This document shows, in pieces, positions 48,987 to 62,305 of a stretch of 64,000 nucleotides of DNA (positions within the stretch are counted from its first letter, which is position 1; every line of letters begins with the position of its first letter). Made by a program: the position numbers and the translations under genes. A model generated the notes under the pieces. It did no database searches. It was given only the letters and a program-made list of their open reading frames with translations, and had not been told where the DNA came from. Origin of the DNA: Sipunculus nudus (Eukaryota > Annelida > Sipuncula > Golfingiida > Sipunculidae); contig CM049318.1 of the NCBI GenBank assembly GCA_026874595.1, forward strand, positions 21,241,456-21,305,455, read 5' to 3'.

Positions 48987-49266
48987 TTTGAGTCGTGATA
49001 CAAGCCTTGCTGAGGAAGGTTTTTAAAGGCCAAATATCCTGTTTTATCGATATCGGGGTAAACAGCAGATAATCTTTACATTAGGCAACGAATGATGAAT
49101 TAATAGAAAGGCTACATGTGAACTCATTTGAGTCGTGATACAAGTCTTGCTGAGGAAGGTTTTTAAAGGCCTAATATCCTGTTGTATCGATATCGGGGTA
49201 AACAGCAGATAATCTTTACATTAGACAACGAATGATGAATTAATAGAAAGGCTACATGTGAACTCA
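48987..49266. repeat. Tandem duplication, 140 bp, two copies
   Basis: TTTGAGTCGTGATACAAG begins at 48987 and again at 49127. The copies agree nearly completely through ATAGAAAGGCTACATGTGAA and CTCA, differing at a handful of bases. Confidence 0.95.
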
Positions 49267-50465
49267 CAAACCAAAATGGAAACTCGGCTCTATGGTAAAG
49301 AGTTACTTCCCGCATTGCGTACAAGTTGTCTACTGTCCAGAAACCAGTGCGATCCATGCATGTATTCGTTTATCCAAAATTCAACAAAGGAACTGAGGGA
49401 TTTATCGATATTACCAATATGCTGAGTTAAAGGGATTGTTTTCACACAAGTGGAAAGTGTTGTTAGAGAGTATACTCTGAAAGCTAACGATTGGTTTGGT
49501 TTATATATGCGAGGTGACAGCGTTCTTGTAGACCATAAGGCGTTGTCAAAAGTAACGAAAATAAATGCTCCGCGCTTAACACCTTATAAGGCGGTTCACG
49601 ATTTAGGGTGTATCGGTACTATGACACGGATTCCGCTAGTCGTACAATGTCTAATGTAAGAGGGCGGAAATGAAGCTAAGATAGTGAACGCATCAAACTC
49701 TGATGTAAAAAATGATCCTCATGACCCATGGTCACATGAATATTACTTTCATTGGTTTATAATCTAACATTGAAAATATAAATTGCAGCATCATAACAAC
49801 TCAACCAGAGAGGCTTCTGTGTCTAGACGGTTTACTGTATTTATGTGTAGCCATCGATATATCAATGTCTATCTTAACCAGAAATTTATGCATAATTTGT
49901 ATCTGTGACTATTATCTTAATCTGAAACTTAAAAAAACACGATGTTTAATTTCATGTCCTGGGCACTAAACGGAAAAACAATTTTCAAAGACAATTGGTC
50001 AGTGCTGCCATCAAGTTGTAAATTCTTAAAATAGTTTAACTTTAAGGTGACCCTGGGACGTCAGAGGATAGGAATCATGTGACGTGATAACTTGAATGCC
50101 ACAAATGATTTTCGAGAGTGAAGTCACGAAAATGAAGTCGAATGTTTGTGTAGCTATCGTGGTAATTTTTTTGTGCTGCATTAATGATTGTGAGTAATAG
50201 TTCATGTCTCATAGCGCATTATGTCAGGAATTTTGTATACATTCTACATCCACATGTTTATCTATTTTACATGTGTACATTCACACGTCTTGCTGACCAA
50301 ATACCGGTCCTTCCGTGTTCCTATATCTCTAGTACCACTACACCCAAACTGGTATTACTAAAAGTAAATCTTTTTTAAATAACCATGAAAAAAACAGTAA
50401 CATTCAAAAAGTAACACAAGGAAACACAAGAGTAACACAAGAGTGGACATACTCTGTGTCAGGCC
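49267..50465. other. Mostly unassigned region before FMO unit B
   Basis: A 70-codon frame at 49450-49659 matches no family known to me. Apart from the weak signal-peptide exon candidate at 50132-50189, nothing is supported. Confidence 0.4.
50132..50189 (+). other. Candidate signal-peptide-coding first exon
   Basis: ATG opens a 19-residue hydrophobic leader (MKSNVCVAIVVIFLCCIND) followed at once by GTGAGT, a consensus splice donor, and then by stop codons. This is the expected shape of the first exon of a secreted protein gene, but I found no downstream exon in a compatible phase, so chance is quite possible. Confidence 0.25.
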
Positions 50466-51519
50466 AGGCAGAGCCATTCTTTGAGGTCTTAATGCGTGTC
50501 TGCGGAAGAAAGCCGTCTTTATAGTCTGAACAAGAATTTCGTCGACAGGGATTCAAAACTATGTGTTGCAGGAACTTGCAAGTAGTCAAGGAACGACCGT
50601 TTCTAAAGTATTTAAAGAAGACGACCATATGGAAATCATGGTTAGCGTTTAGTGCTGCAATAAATGTAAATCCACTATTATGTGTGTGATACTGGAAACG
50701 CAGCTGTTTGGTTTGAGATCGTATATACTGTATCAATGCAGAATAGTGTATGTGATTATGGTCCCTCAAAGAGAGACGCTTGTGTCGTATATTGTTATAT
50801 CTGGACTGCATTTATTTGCGTCCTTGGATTCCATTACGTGAGATCCAATGAATTCATAAATTATACCTTTCTAACTGTTATTACGGAAATTCCTGAATCC
50901 AAGACAAGACAGGCATCGCGGTCACCTGATGTATCTTTTAAAATCCCTGAAAGAAGTTTCCCCGAGGTTTAGGGGTTAGGATTGCCCCTGTGCACCGAGT
51001 TACTAATATAAACGTTTCTCCATCATGTTTCAAACAGCAAGTCTTTATTTTCACCGGCTAGTAACAACAAGGAATGCACTGAGGGCTGAAGCCTCGACCT
51101 TTAACACTGATGTTTTTTTTCACGATAGTCTATATTCTCGCGGATCCTAGAAAACTGAGGAGCCTACTTTGCTTGGTCAGCCCTATCCAGGACAGTTGAC
51201 TTCCGTTACAGAAGAAACTAGAATAAGTGTCTCCAACATTGCTTATTCGATAGGAACTGTCCAGCCAGACGAAGCTGATCCATCCACTGGCGGAAATCAG
51301 AAGAATAAGATGACCATCGGAGCCATGCAATTTCAGAACTCTCCTAGACCGAGTAACCAATACATTGTTTTATAGGAGAACAGGCCTCCTGGTTTTACAC
51401 AGACATCCATATCTTCGGCAAAACTAGGCTGGTTTGAATGGTTTTCACTTCATAGGGCTTCTCGTACCTCATAACAATCCGATTGAATAATTGCTTGGAT
51501 GAATTCGGCTAATCTGTAT

Positions 51520-52454
51520 CAGAGTTGGAATCATGTGCTTTGCATTTGCATTTAAATGCAGAGTATTAAACATTTGATTTTCAAATGCAAATGAAAATCA
51601 CAAAATGCTCTCTTGTATCAGTAGAAAGAGCTTTAAAAGTCATGGAACAATACGTTAATAACATAACTTGCCATGTCACGTTTCAACAGTTCCATAGTTT
51701 ATTGATACCAGGTGGCATTGAAAAACATCTGATTTGAGTAGAGCAGGGAGTCCAGACCTTATGGTTGAACTGGCATTTGAGCACTTCTGTGCGTGATGAC
51801 TAGTCCTACAAATGACACGATCAGCTTGTACAGGTCATGGTATATGACCAAGGCTAGCAACCATGCATGGCAATCACTGTTGTTGATAAGCAGATCAAGA
51901 AGTAGCTCACTCAACAGATACAGGTACTTGCAGGCCAAACCTGACCAAGATGCAAGCGAGAAGTTCATTTATGAGTTGTCTATAAATTAAATGACACATA
52001 TGATAAATAATCACAATTCTAGAGGTATTCAACATGCCATCTTCAAGACGACGATACATTTTACTTCATTTTGATGGTAACACTTCTGATAGAGCAGCAA
52101 GGCGCATGCAAATGCTGTTTAAATTCGGACATCCCTGTGAGCATAATATATTGGTGTACAACTTTCAACAATCCATTTAAAATCTTTAAACAATGCACTT
52201 TTCATACATATTCAATGCAAAAATTAACAGATCTCGTTACTATTCGGCAAGTCTTATATAAATATTCACTGTTGTGAAATAACAATAAAAATTTAAGAAA
52301 AACCGATTCCATATGAGATTTTTGTAACCAAATATAATTCAAATGCAAATGCACAAGTGGGTGCATTTGCATTGAAATTTTTAAACGCATCTGCATTTGA
52401 TTATTTGAAGCATTTGCATTTAAATGTGCTAATTTGCATTTGAACCCAATACTG
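51520..52454. mobile_element. Inverted-repeat element rich in ATTTGCAT, unit B copy
   Basis: Left end CAGAGTTGGAATC, right end GAACCCAATACTG. The same ATTTGCAT-rich subterminal zones occur as in the unit A copy, but the element is about 370 bp longer in the middle. It ends about 560 bp before the FMO-B start codon. Confidence 0.65.
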
Positions 52455-53016
52455 CTGTGTACTTGAACATCCGTCACCTCTTCTCAGCCGAACATGGCGA
52501 TGTTAGGAATGTACTCTACCTTGGAAATGGGACAACATCTGGAGGTCAGCATTAGAAAAAAAAATCAAACACATGTATCTCGGTATCACAGCTAGAACGT
52601 AATTGGTCCCTTGAGTTTCATCGTAGAAATATTAAGTTTCGTGAGACGGAATAGTCACTGAATATAAGGAGAGTGTTTGAGTCGTAACCCGAAAATGTTA
52701 TTATCAAGTCCACTTTAAACCGCAGAGTAAAATAAGTCTAAATTATCTATAGGTTTTCAACTGCACGTCGCTCATCTCGATATTCTTTAAATTAAAGTCA
52801 TAAATCAAGTTTTGCATGTAATCACAAAGACATTATAATCCGGAACACGCGTCTGTCACATCGTAGAGGGTCAGGTATATTGCGTATTTCTAGAGCGCCT
52901 ATTCCCTGGTTCAACGGACTCAGCTGTCCTTCGCCTTGCTTGTTTATCTAGTTCAAGCCTAACACATGACGCAATATGTACATATGACAAAAGCCTTATT
53001 ATCACATGTAGACAAT

Positions 53017-56000
53017 ATGACTGGACGTGTTGCTATCATCGGTGCTGGGGCCAGTGGTCTTCCAGCCATCAAGTGCTGTCTGAATGAAAGTCTGCAGCCT
53101 GTATGTTTTGAGAGAACGGACTCTATCGGGGGATTATGGAACTTTACGGAGGAGGTTCGGAAGGGACAGGGGAGCGTCATGGAGACGACAGTGGTGGTTA
53201 CAAGTAAAGAAATGTCTTGCTACAGCGACTACCCTATGCCAAAAGAGTTCCCCAACTACTGTCCTCATCCCAAAGTATTTTAGTATTTCGACAGCTATTG
53301 CGAGGCGTTTGGACTAAAACAGTTTATCAGGTAAAGTATACTTATTTGGGCCTGCCTGATTCTCTCAGTCGCAGTATTTATTAACGTAATGTGATGCTTC
53401 AATGGGTTAGGCCTACTATCACAAATGCACCAGCTATATCTAACTTTCCTGGGGTGGCTGACTCCAACAAATAGGTTTTGGATGGGTAAGTGAAATTCGA
53501 AATATATACCTCTTGCGTCTTGAGTATGTCAATATTCTTTGTTTAACCTGTTTTACTGATGTAGAAAAAATAGCAATATCAAATCTGAAAAAAGTCTAGC
53601 TTTCTAAAACATTATTAAGTAAAACATTTTGTAGTGAATCCATATTGCGATCTGTTTCAATGTTATTCTACGCTTTGATGTTCTAGGTGTTTTCGGTTTG
53701 CTTGGATGGTTGTAAACAATCATAGGAATCCGTGGAATATAGTAGCGTTAGACGGTCCCTCACACAGTTCTACACCACAGAACATCACAGAATACTCACA
53801 AAATTGTAGTGAAGGTTGCTTAACGGTTGCATCCACGCTTAATACAGGAACTCATGTCGCAAAAAAAGATTAATCGCGCATTGTCGTCCTACGTTACAAT
53901 ATTGATGTAGCAATAGATTATAACTGTAGCAGTATATCGTAGGGCATCGTTTTTAATGTATTGGCAGCTAAGATGATACCTTTCCCCCTATTATCTATCA
54001 GATTCAGACATGAAGTTCTGATGGTCCGTAAGTCTGAGGACTTCAGTACGACTGGACAGTGGAACATCAGATATAGAAACAATATCACAATGACGGACAC
54101 TGAGGAAACATTTGACTTCGTACTGGTCTGGTCGGGGCATCACGCTCAGCCTAAGGAAGTGACGTTTAAGGGTCAAAGCCTGTTTAATGGCACCATCATA
54201 CATAGTCATGATGTGAGACGTGGGTCCGACTTCAGGAATCAGAGAGTGGTCGTCGTCGGAGTCGGGGATTCTGCTATGGATGTAACCGGAGATGCTGCAA
54301 CAGTAGCTAAACAGGTGGTCCAAGTGGTCCAATGTCTACTCTCTCCGGTTAGATTCGGAGGGAGGGGGGGGTTGCCTTGAGAACTAGTTTTAGTGCCCCT
54401 ATTAGTTATAATAACTATTTCTACAATCCATGTAAAACAAACAAAAGTAACAAGATAGCAGTTCCTTCATATTATAACATTTTAAATGGTCAGGTTCTGT
54501 ATAGTAAACATTGCATGCTATTGATTTTTTACAAATTTACCCGCAGTAAATAAGAAAATTCTGTCTAATTATAAGTTCTTTGTATAATAATTTATTCAAA
54601 TTCTTTTGCACAGAAATAATTAATTAAGGTATATTATATAAGATTTATATTACATATATACTTTTTGTATTTCTTTTTATAATATCAGGTTTACCTGAGC
54701 ACCCGGAGAGGCACTTGGCTACTTTCCAGACTTGCACCAGGTGGTCTCCCCTTTGATATGGTATTTAATTGCCGCAAGGCCAATTTCATGTTCACGTGGT
54801 TCCCACAGATAGTTCTATTTGACTTATCCAAAATGCTGAATCATCGCTTCGACCATCGTGTTTATGCGCTCCAGCCAAAATACGGCCTCATTGAAGCACA
54901 TCCACTGACAAGCGATCTGCTTCCTGGGTTAATAATGTGTGGGGCAGTGATCATGAAGCCTGATATAAAACGACTGTCCAAAACAAGTGTAGAGTTCGAT
55001 GACAGAATGATCGTAGACAACATTGATGCTATCATCTGCTGCACTGGATACATCTTTGGATTTCCATTCATTGATAAATCAGTCATTGACGTGAAGGACA
55101 ATAAGACGAGCCTGTACAAGTACATGTTTCCTCCCGATCTCGAGCAGAAGACCCTGGCCGTTATCGGATGTATCAAACCTCTGGGCTGCATATTCCCTGT
55201 ATCAGAACTTCAGAGCGCCTTGCCACCCGCGTATTCAAGATACAATATATGTAGTATACCATTTTAAATTGTTAAATTGTTAAAGTCAGCCAGGTAGTGG
55301 CCCGGCGAACATCATATGAACATCAAGGCTTATTTATCCCTGCACTCTGTAGTGTTTCGATAAACTTTTATTTTATTGTTATGTACGATGTGTTGTCCCA
55401 ATCATGCGAACAGATCAACATTAAGTTGAGGGCACGTTTCATGTATGGCATGGGGGAAAAGACAAGTAATACAATAAGAATGATGTGTTACTATTAAAAC
55501 ATCATGATTTTCGGTATTAAATTCCTGGGACAAGGTACAATCAAGATACCATTAACTGATGTTAAGACATCCAGAGAGCGAACGTCTAAGGTTATACTGA
55601 GAATTTCCCATTAAACCAGTGCCAGTTATTTTCTAAGTGCCACCGGGTGATGCCCATGCTCTATGATGAAAACTGCTTAATGGATACCTCAGCATCATTC
55701 TCCACACACGAGATCTGTCGAAAAAGGTCAAGGATAGATCTCTTGCACACATTCGTGCGCACTGCACACTTTCCAACCAAACGCGAGCCAAATCGCCTTG
55801 CAATTGAAAAATTGCTATAATTAAGGCAATTGAGCAAATATAGAACATACATTGACAACATTCATTTCATATATAATGGTTATAAAGAATATAATTGTCT
55901 GTCTGTTTTTTAAATGTTGTTAATCCCGGGGAACTACATCTTATTCATAGTAACGTTGCGATGTAAATGTATTCAAACAATAGCACGTACCACCCGGTTT

Positions 56001-57437
56001 AAGCACGTGTTTGGTAAAAGGGCGCGATTCTAGGGTGACAGATGACGTCCGGGTGCTTGAGGTCCGTCATGGTTGTATACAGCGGGTTATCTCCCAGCAA
56101 CCGCGGTCAATGTCAGTCAAGTCCGCTGAATGGTCCTATCATTGTTTCAAGAGGTCTTGACCCGGTGCGGAGGTTGCCTCAGCATATGGCTTCCTTATTA
56201 ATTACGGTAAACCGCCATTGCATATTGGCGCCTTCTTGTGTTTATTTAGCGAAACATATAACGTTTGAATAAGGCATTAAAAGTCCCTTATTCCTTTTAT
56301 ATTCTTATGCATTTGTGTGGATCGCCAACAGTAATACATAACGCTTGACTGCGTTGAGTTTGAATATGATTAAAGTTAACGTTTGATCGAATAGAAAGAT
56401 ACTTCTAATCTATCTTAAACTTCTAATCGTTCAAAGTTTGAATACTAGATGGCGCTAAGAAGCAAACGCGGGAGTTATTGTAAATAACAATAATATTGAT
56501 CAATGGTACCTTATTCTTCGACATTTTAACCATAAAAAGAAAATATAAGGAGATAGGCATTGTATTTGTTGTTTGCCTATGGTTAACATTACTTTCAGGG
56601 TGAGATCAAATTACCAAGCAGACAGAAAATGCATGAAGACATTACACAGAAAAGGGCTGCCATGGCAGCGCGTTACCCAGACACCACGCGACACACAATA
56701 CAGGTAGACTACGTGCCGTACATGGATGAACTGGGAAGCATTGTTAGGTGCAAACCGAACCTGTGTAAGTTATAGAAGAAAAATTTACATCAAACGAAAT
56801 TGATGAAAAAATTGTTTTGAAATGCAGATAGATATCGTTATCCCAGATATAATGAATAAGATGAAGCTGAACGGATGAAACCTGTACAAAGACAGCAGCA
56901 AGTATTCAGCGTACATGTATAACCTTAAAACTGTTTCTCAATAAGGGACAGGGTTTTAGTCATAAAATACGCAGACTATTTCAGGTTATTATTTAACCTA
57001 CCATAGCCCTGCTGGAAGATAATGTCTACATGATATTCACTTGCACGATAAAGTAAGATATAAGTTATTTATATGTGTTATGCCTTCTTAACAGGAAAGT
57101 ACTTCCTTACGGACAACAGACTGTGGCAGGAACTGTTCTTCGGAGGTTGTACCTCAATCCAGTACCGCCTTGACGGACCCGGCAGATGGGATAGGGCGCG
57201 AGAAGTCATACTGAGTACAAAGGAAAGGGTTATGCATCCCTTCCAGACCAGACAAGTGCCTCCCCCTGGTTCTGACCAAAGAACTAGCAGCTTCTGTCAG
57301 AAGTTTCTGCTCCTGGTAGTTGTTGCTGGTGGACTCTGGTTCATGGGGAAGAAACAAGGTCTTAAGCTCTCTGATTTGGCCCAAAAGTGAAGGAACGTGT
57401 ATCAAACATCGGCTTTGCTGGCAATCAGCTGAACTAA
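53017..57437 (+). pseudogene. FMO-B, recently inactivated flavin-containing monooxygenase
   Basis: Exons by alignment with FMO-A: 53017-53330, 54002-54314, 54689-55239, 56599-56764 and 57095-57437. Lesions read directly: TAG at 53281-53283 (codon 89, where FMO-C has GAG); exon 2 donor GTGGTC in place of GTAAAA; one base lost near 55216 (AGCGCC versus TGCCGCC), shifting frame; the exon 3 donor changed from GTACTG to ATACAA; TGA at the exon 4/5 junction where FMO-A has a Trp codon; and one base lost at about 57380, giving an early TGA at 57388. FAD motif GAGASG, NADPH motif GVGDSA and CTGY remain. Exon 2 also has Trp for the Cys of VLVCSGHH. Overall identity to A and C is high, so inactivation is recent. 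Sequencing errors could explain a single lesion but hardly all. Confidence 0.92.
55660..55800. mobile_element. Insertion of about 140 bp in FMO-B intron 3
   Basis: Unit A reads CCCATGCTACGCAATTGAAAA without interruption, while unit B has about 140 extra bases between CCCATGCT and CAATTGAAAA. The minus strand is open through it. No clear terminal repeats or target duplication are seen, so its type is unknown. Confidence 0.55.
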
Positions 57438-58019
57438 CAGAGCCATGATATTCTGAACTCTGATGAACAAGACATTGGCTACAGAGGTATACAAACATAT
57501 ATCTTTTCTGCTATCATATTGTCATTAACAATGCTTGGTGTCAACGTGGGGGCTTTACTTTACGATGTGTTATTTTTAACTACTCAGTATTTGATGGTTA
57601 TATAAAGAAACGGGAACATAAACTGGTAAACTCTCATCCCCTTTGGACATGTTACAGAAGTGTTATATTGGGTATTAAGAACAACATATATTGTGCATAT
57701 GATTATAGATTATGTACTTCGTTTTCTTGTGTGCACGTTTGGGGGGTGAATATCTCTGTTTACAGAGAGTGATGTGTGTGCATTTAACTGTATGAGATCC
57801 TATGTATGTGTCCCCCCCCCCCCCTGCAGATGCTTAGCATGCACGACCCATGGGTGAGTGAACAAGCCCCAATGCCTGCGAACCTGTTCAAAATTCGCAA
57901 GTAAAAAGCAAGAGGCTGCAGCATTTGAATCGGGAACACCTACTTGGGCTTTTTGTAAATAAGGCAGGACTATCCTAAATGAAAAAAAAAAAAAGACTGA
58001 GCCTACAAAAGGGTAAGAT

Positions 58020-58376
58020 GAGATAATAATGGAGGGGTCATCATATTGCTCTCCTGGTGCCGGTTGCTGCATCACTTCAGTCTTCTTTATGCTGATGGTA
58101 AGCCCGAAGTTGTCACATGCACACTAAAACTCGTCCATGTTGTGCTGTATGTCTGACTCTGAAGAAACATTCAGGGCGCAATCATCAGCAAAGAGCAGGT
58201 CACGGATATTAGTTGTCGTGCCTTTCATGACAGCATACAGACTTCTGCGATTGAGGAGCTCCCTATCTGTGCAGTATCTAACACCGACTCCAGTATCATA
58301 CTTGTTTAAAGCTTCCATTAGCATGGCAGAAAACATCATGCTGAACAGTGTTGCCTTAATTTATGTCATTGCTTAG
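58020..58376 (-). mobile_element. Reverse-transcriptase fragment of a LINE
   Basis: The minus strand encodes part of an RT domain: DTGVGVRYCTDRELLNRR, the catalytic-type LLFADDCAL, then (after an in-frame TAG at about 58126) CDNFGLTISIKKTEVM. This is the order expected around RT motifs C and D. Only this piece is present, so it is a dead fragment. It lies between FMO units B and C. Confidence 0.85.
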
Positions 58377-58379
58377 TCT

Positions 58380-59221
58380 TGCTTACAAAAAATGTTATGA
58401 ACAGATTTGGATGAAATTTGGTGTAGGATCAGGGTAATAACCAATCCGCAACCCAGTTAACATTGGAGGTAATCAGTATCATGATTATAATGTTTTTGTT
58501 TAAAGGATTCTTTGCCATTTTGGAGATAGTGCAGTCAAGACTATTGTCAATATATATAGATATATATATACAAGGCCCAAAATATCACCTTTTACGCCTG
58601 ACACAGGTAAACACGTGCACGGATAGGCATTTTTCGATTTCTACCAATGTGTTGGAAAGGTGAACACTTATGTTTTCTACATCAGAAGTTGATATGCAAG
58701 GGGTTACAATGATCAAAGTGCATATTTATCTGTGTCCACTTATTATAAGTGATGTTTTTTATAAATGTGTGGATGTTTATAAAATGAGGAATTCCTTAAT
58801 TCAGATGAGTAAAAACTTTGGGTTCTTTTTCAACATGTGTGAAATTGAATATAAATGTCAATGTTGAATTATAGTTCAGATTGAAATTAGCATAAGTATA
58901 TTGTTTCTCCCTCAGCCAACCATCAGTGTGTATACCTGATTTGAAAAGGGAACTTTTAATCAAATTTACTGAATATTTTATTTAAATAATAATATAAAGC
59001 ATGATTTGAACACTCCAGTGCCCAAAACTTTCTTTAATGATTCAAAGATAAATTTTGAAGATTTCATGTTGTGGCATTATGTTTTTAAGTGATTTAAGTG
59101 TTTTTTAAATACAGTTTAAACATATTGTGATTTTAAATATAATAAAATATATATTTGGGCATAATTTTACATGATTTAAGCCAAACTAAGGATAAATAAT
59201 GATGCAAAAATTCCAAATTTA
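58380..59221. other. Intergenic, nothing recognised
   Basis: AT-rich sequence between the LINE fragment and FMO unit C. Short open frames at 58463-58867 show no family resemblance. Confidence 0.5.
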
Positions 59222-59619
59222 CTAATATGGAAATCATGGTTAGCGCTGAATGCTGCAATAAATGTAAATCCACTATAATGTGGGTGACACCGAAAACACA
59301 GCTGTATGGTATACTATATACTATGAAGAATAGTATGTGTTCAAAGAGAGACGCTTGTGTCACCTGATATTTCTTTTGAAATTCCTGAAAGAATTTCCTG
59401 AGGTTAAAGGGTTAGGATTATCCCTGTGCACCGAGTTCCTAATATAAACGTTTCTCCGTCATGTTTCAAAGAGCAAGTCTTCATTTTCACTGCCTAGTAA
59501 CAACAAGGAAAGCACTGAGAGCTGAAGCCTCGAACTTACACACAGTTGGTCTTTTGACGAAAGTCTATAATACGTCGGATCCTTAAACAAGTGACCCATG
59601 GGTCATGACGCTCAGCCGA

Positions 59620-61015
59620 CTGACATGTTGACAAAATGTACTTGCAGAGGTAACTTATTAAGAAAATGTAGGTGGCATCATCGTTCATGCATATTAGCTC
59701 AAGTTCATCAAGACCATAAGCACACCAAATTCGATGACAATCCAACGAGCCTTTCCTTAGGAATCTTGCATTTTTTGTGTATTTTGCATTATTTCTGGGG
59801 TGTTTAAACATACCCCAAAACCCTGAGAATATAGGTAACAGTGACCAAATTACAGGTGTCTGAAGAGAACATTTGAGGATCAACGGTAAACAGATGACCG
59901 CATCTTTATAGGTCTAAAAAATAGAGAAGAAAAAGTGTTAAAATTCGAAAAAAATCTAGGTTGCGCCACCAGTCTGCAGGAACTGACGAAACACTCCTTG
60001 ATCAATATTCATGCAAAGAATCATGATACTTTTAATTATTCAGGGGGTTCTGAGCCCCATAGCTCAGAGAATATGGGTAAAAAAGACCTAATTTCAAGTG
60101 TCTGAAGAGAACGTTTGAGGAGCTCTCAGGATGTCAAGTTAGAAGATTGATTTTAGGTCCAATGATAATGATTTGTGCCCTGCTTTGGTATCAAATTTTC
60201 ATTTATTCTGGGGGTATATTTAAGCCCCATAGCTCAAAGAAAATGGAAAACAGAGACCTTAATTCAGGTTTTTAAGGAGATTTCTCATGGACCTCCATAG
60301 ATGTCAAGTTAGGAGATTCTGGGTCCAGTGGTTTTGATTTGTGCCCTGTTAATGGATGACAGCATCTAAAAAGTCTAAAAATTGCTAAAAATTCGAAAAA
60401 AAATTTGGCGCCACCAGTCTGCAGGACCTGATAAAACGCTCCATGATGAATATACATGCAAAAAATCAGGGTAATCAATACATTAGTTGTTAAGAAACCA
60501 GAGCTTTTGTATCAAATTTTCCAATATAATTGGGGGTATTTCGAGGCCCCATAGCTCAGTGGTTATGGGTAACAGAGAACTAATTTCGGGTTTCTGTTAA
60601 CAGATGACTACATCATTATAGGTCTCAAAACAGAGAAAAAAAATTTAAAATCGATAAAATACAGCTTGCACCACCAGTCTGCAGAAACTGATGAAACACT
60701 CCATGATCAATATCAGTGCAAAGAACCATAGGATCAAAAGATTAGTTGTTCAGATAGTTTTATAGCTTTGAGCTTTTGTATCAAATTTTCCTCCTTTCGG
60801 GGGGGGGGGGGGGTACTTCGGAGCCCCATAGCTCAAAGAATATTGGTAACAGAGACCTAATTTCAGGTTTCCAAGGAGATCTTTCATGGAACTTTCTGGA
60901 TATTAAGTGAGAGGATTCCAGGTACAGCGGTTACGATTTTGTGAATGGTTAAAGGACGGACAGACGGAAAGATGGACGGACGACGGACAAAGAGTAATTT
61001 CTTAAGATCAGATGA
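59620..61015 (+). repeat. Degenerate tandem repeat with CCACCAGTCTGCAGGAACTG core
   Basis: The phrase CACCAGTCTGCAG followed by GAAACACTCC-type sequence recurs near 59968, 60412 and 60672. GAGCCCCATAGCTCA-type phrases recur near 60050, 60220, 60548 and 60820. It ends in GGACGGACAGACGG-type simple repeat. Confidence 0.8.
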
Positions 61016-61024
61016 CTTACAGTC

Positions 61025-61862
61025 ATCAGACTTAAATGCAGAGTTTGAAACATTTCAATTTCAAATGTAAATGCAATTCACAAACTGCTCTCTTGTATCA
61101 GTAAAAAGAGCTTTACAAATCAAAGAACCATACGTTAATACCGTAACCTGCCATGCCTTGTTTCAACAGTTCCATAGTTTAACCAGGTGTCAATGAAAAC
61201 ATCTGATAGTGTTAAGCCGGGGATCCAGACCTTATTGTGCAACTGGCATTTGAGCAGATATGTGCGGGATGACTACAAATGACACGACGAGTTTGTACAG
61301 GTCATGGAATATACCTCACTCAACATTTACAGGTACTTGCAGGCCATACTTGGCAAAGAGGCAAGCGAATATTTCATTAATAAATTTCTATAGATTAAAT
61401 GCCACACATAATGAATAATCACTCTTCCAGAGGCAGTCAACATGCCATCTTCAAAACGACCATGCATTCTACTGCACTTTGATTACACTTCTGATAGTTT
61501 TATAGCAAAGCTCAGATGCTGTTCAATTCGACATCCCTATGAGCATGATATATTGGTGTAAAACGTAGAACAATCCGTGAATATCTTTTAACAATACACT
61601 TTTAATATATAATCAATGCAAAAATTAACGAAAACACATGTTACTATTAGGCTGGTAATATATATGAAAATTCGCCATGTTGTGAATTTATCAATAAAAT
61701 TTAAGAAAAGCCGATTCCATATGAATGTTTTGTAAGCAAATAGAGTTCAAATTCAATAAATTTGTAGGTGCATTTGCATTTGAAATTTTTAATTGCATTT
61801 GCATATGATTATTTGAAGTATTTGCATTTAAATGCGCTAAAATGCATTTGAAGCCAACCCTG
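61025..61862. mobile_element. Inverted-repeat element rich in ATTTGCAT, unit C copy
   Basis: The right end GAAGCCAACCCTG and the ATTTGCAT-rich zones match the unit A and B copies. The left terminus is lost next to the tandem repeat block. It ends about 440 bp before the FMO-C start. Confidence 0.6.
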
Positions 61863-62144
61863 AGGTCAACTTAAGAAAAAAATCTAACATACGAATCTCA
61901 GTTTCACAGCTAGTACATAATTGGTCGCTTGAGTTTCATCATATAAATATCTGGTTTCATGAGACAGAATAGTCACTGTGTCGTCAACCGATATTGTTAT
62001 TATTTAGTCCACTTTAAACCGCAGAGTAAAATATGTCTAAAAGATCCATAGTTTTTTTCTGCACGTCTCTCATCCTGATATTGTTTAAGTTAAAAGTCGA
62101 AAATCCGGTTGTGCATGCTATCACAGAGACATTTATATCGGGAA

Positions 62145-62150
62145 CACGTG
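62145..62150 (+). promoter_or_regulatory. E-box CACGTG upstream of FMO-C
   Basis: Same position in the conserved upstream block as in FMO-A (27639). The matching site in FMO-B (52846-52851) is CACGCG. Function is inferred only. Confidence 0.3.
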
Positions 62151-62305
62151 TCTATCCCATCGTAGAGAGTCAGATATACTGCGTGTTTCTAAAGCGCCTA
62201 TTACCCGGTTCAACAACTCAGCTGTCCTTCGCCTTGCTTGTGTGGCCTCGTTCAAGCCTAACACATGACACAATTTGTACATATAACTAAAGCCATGTGA
62301 ACAGT

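Larger units (their letters stand above)
50466..57900 (+). repeat. FMO duplication unit B
   Basis: Collinear with unit A from GCAGAGCCATTCTTTGAGG at the left to TGCTTAGCATGCACGACC at the right, covering upstream DNA, exons, introns and 3' flank. It differs from A by insertions, including about 140 bp at 55660-55800. Confidence 0.9.

Noticed and set aside
51169-51375. Open frame with QPYPGQL and YSIGTVQPDEA in unit B, also open near 26400 in unit A
   Set aside because: Looked like a conserved peptide, but substitutions between units are largely amino-acid changing, unit C lacks it, and no exon borders fit.
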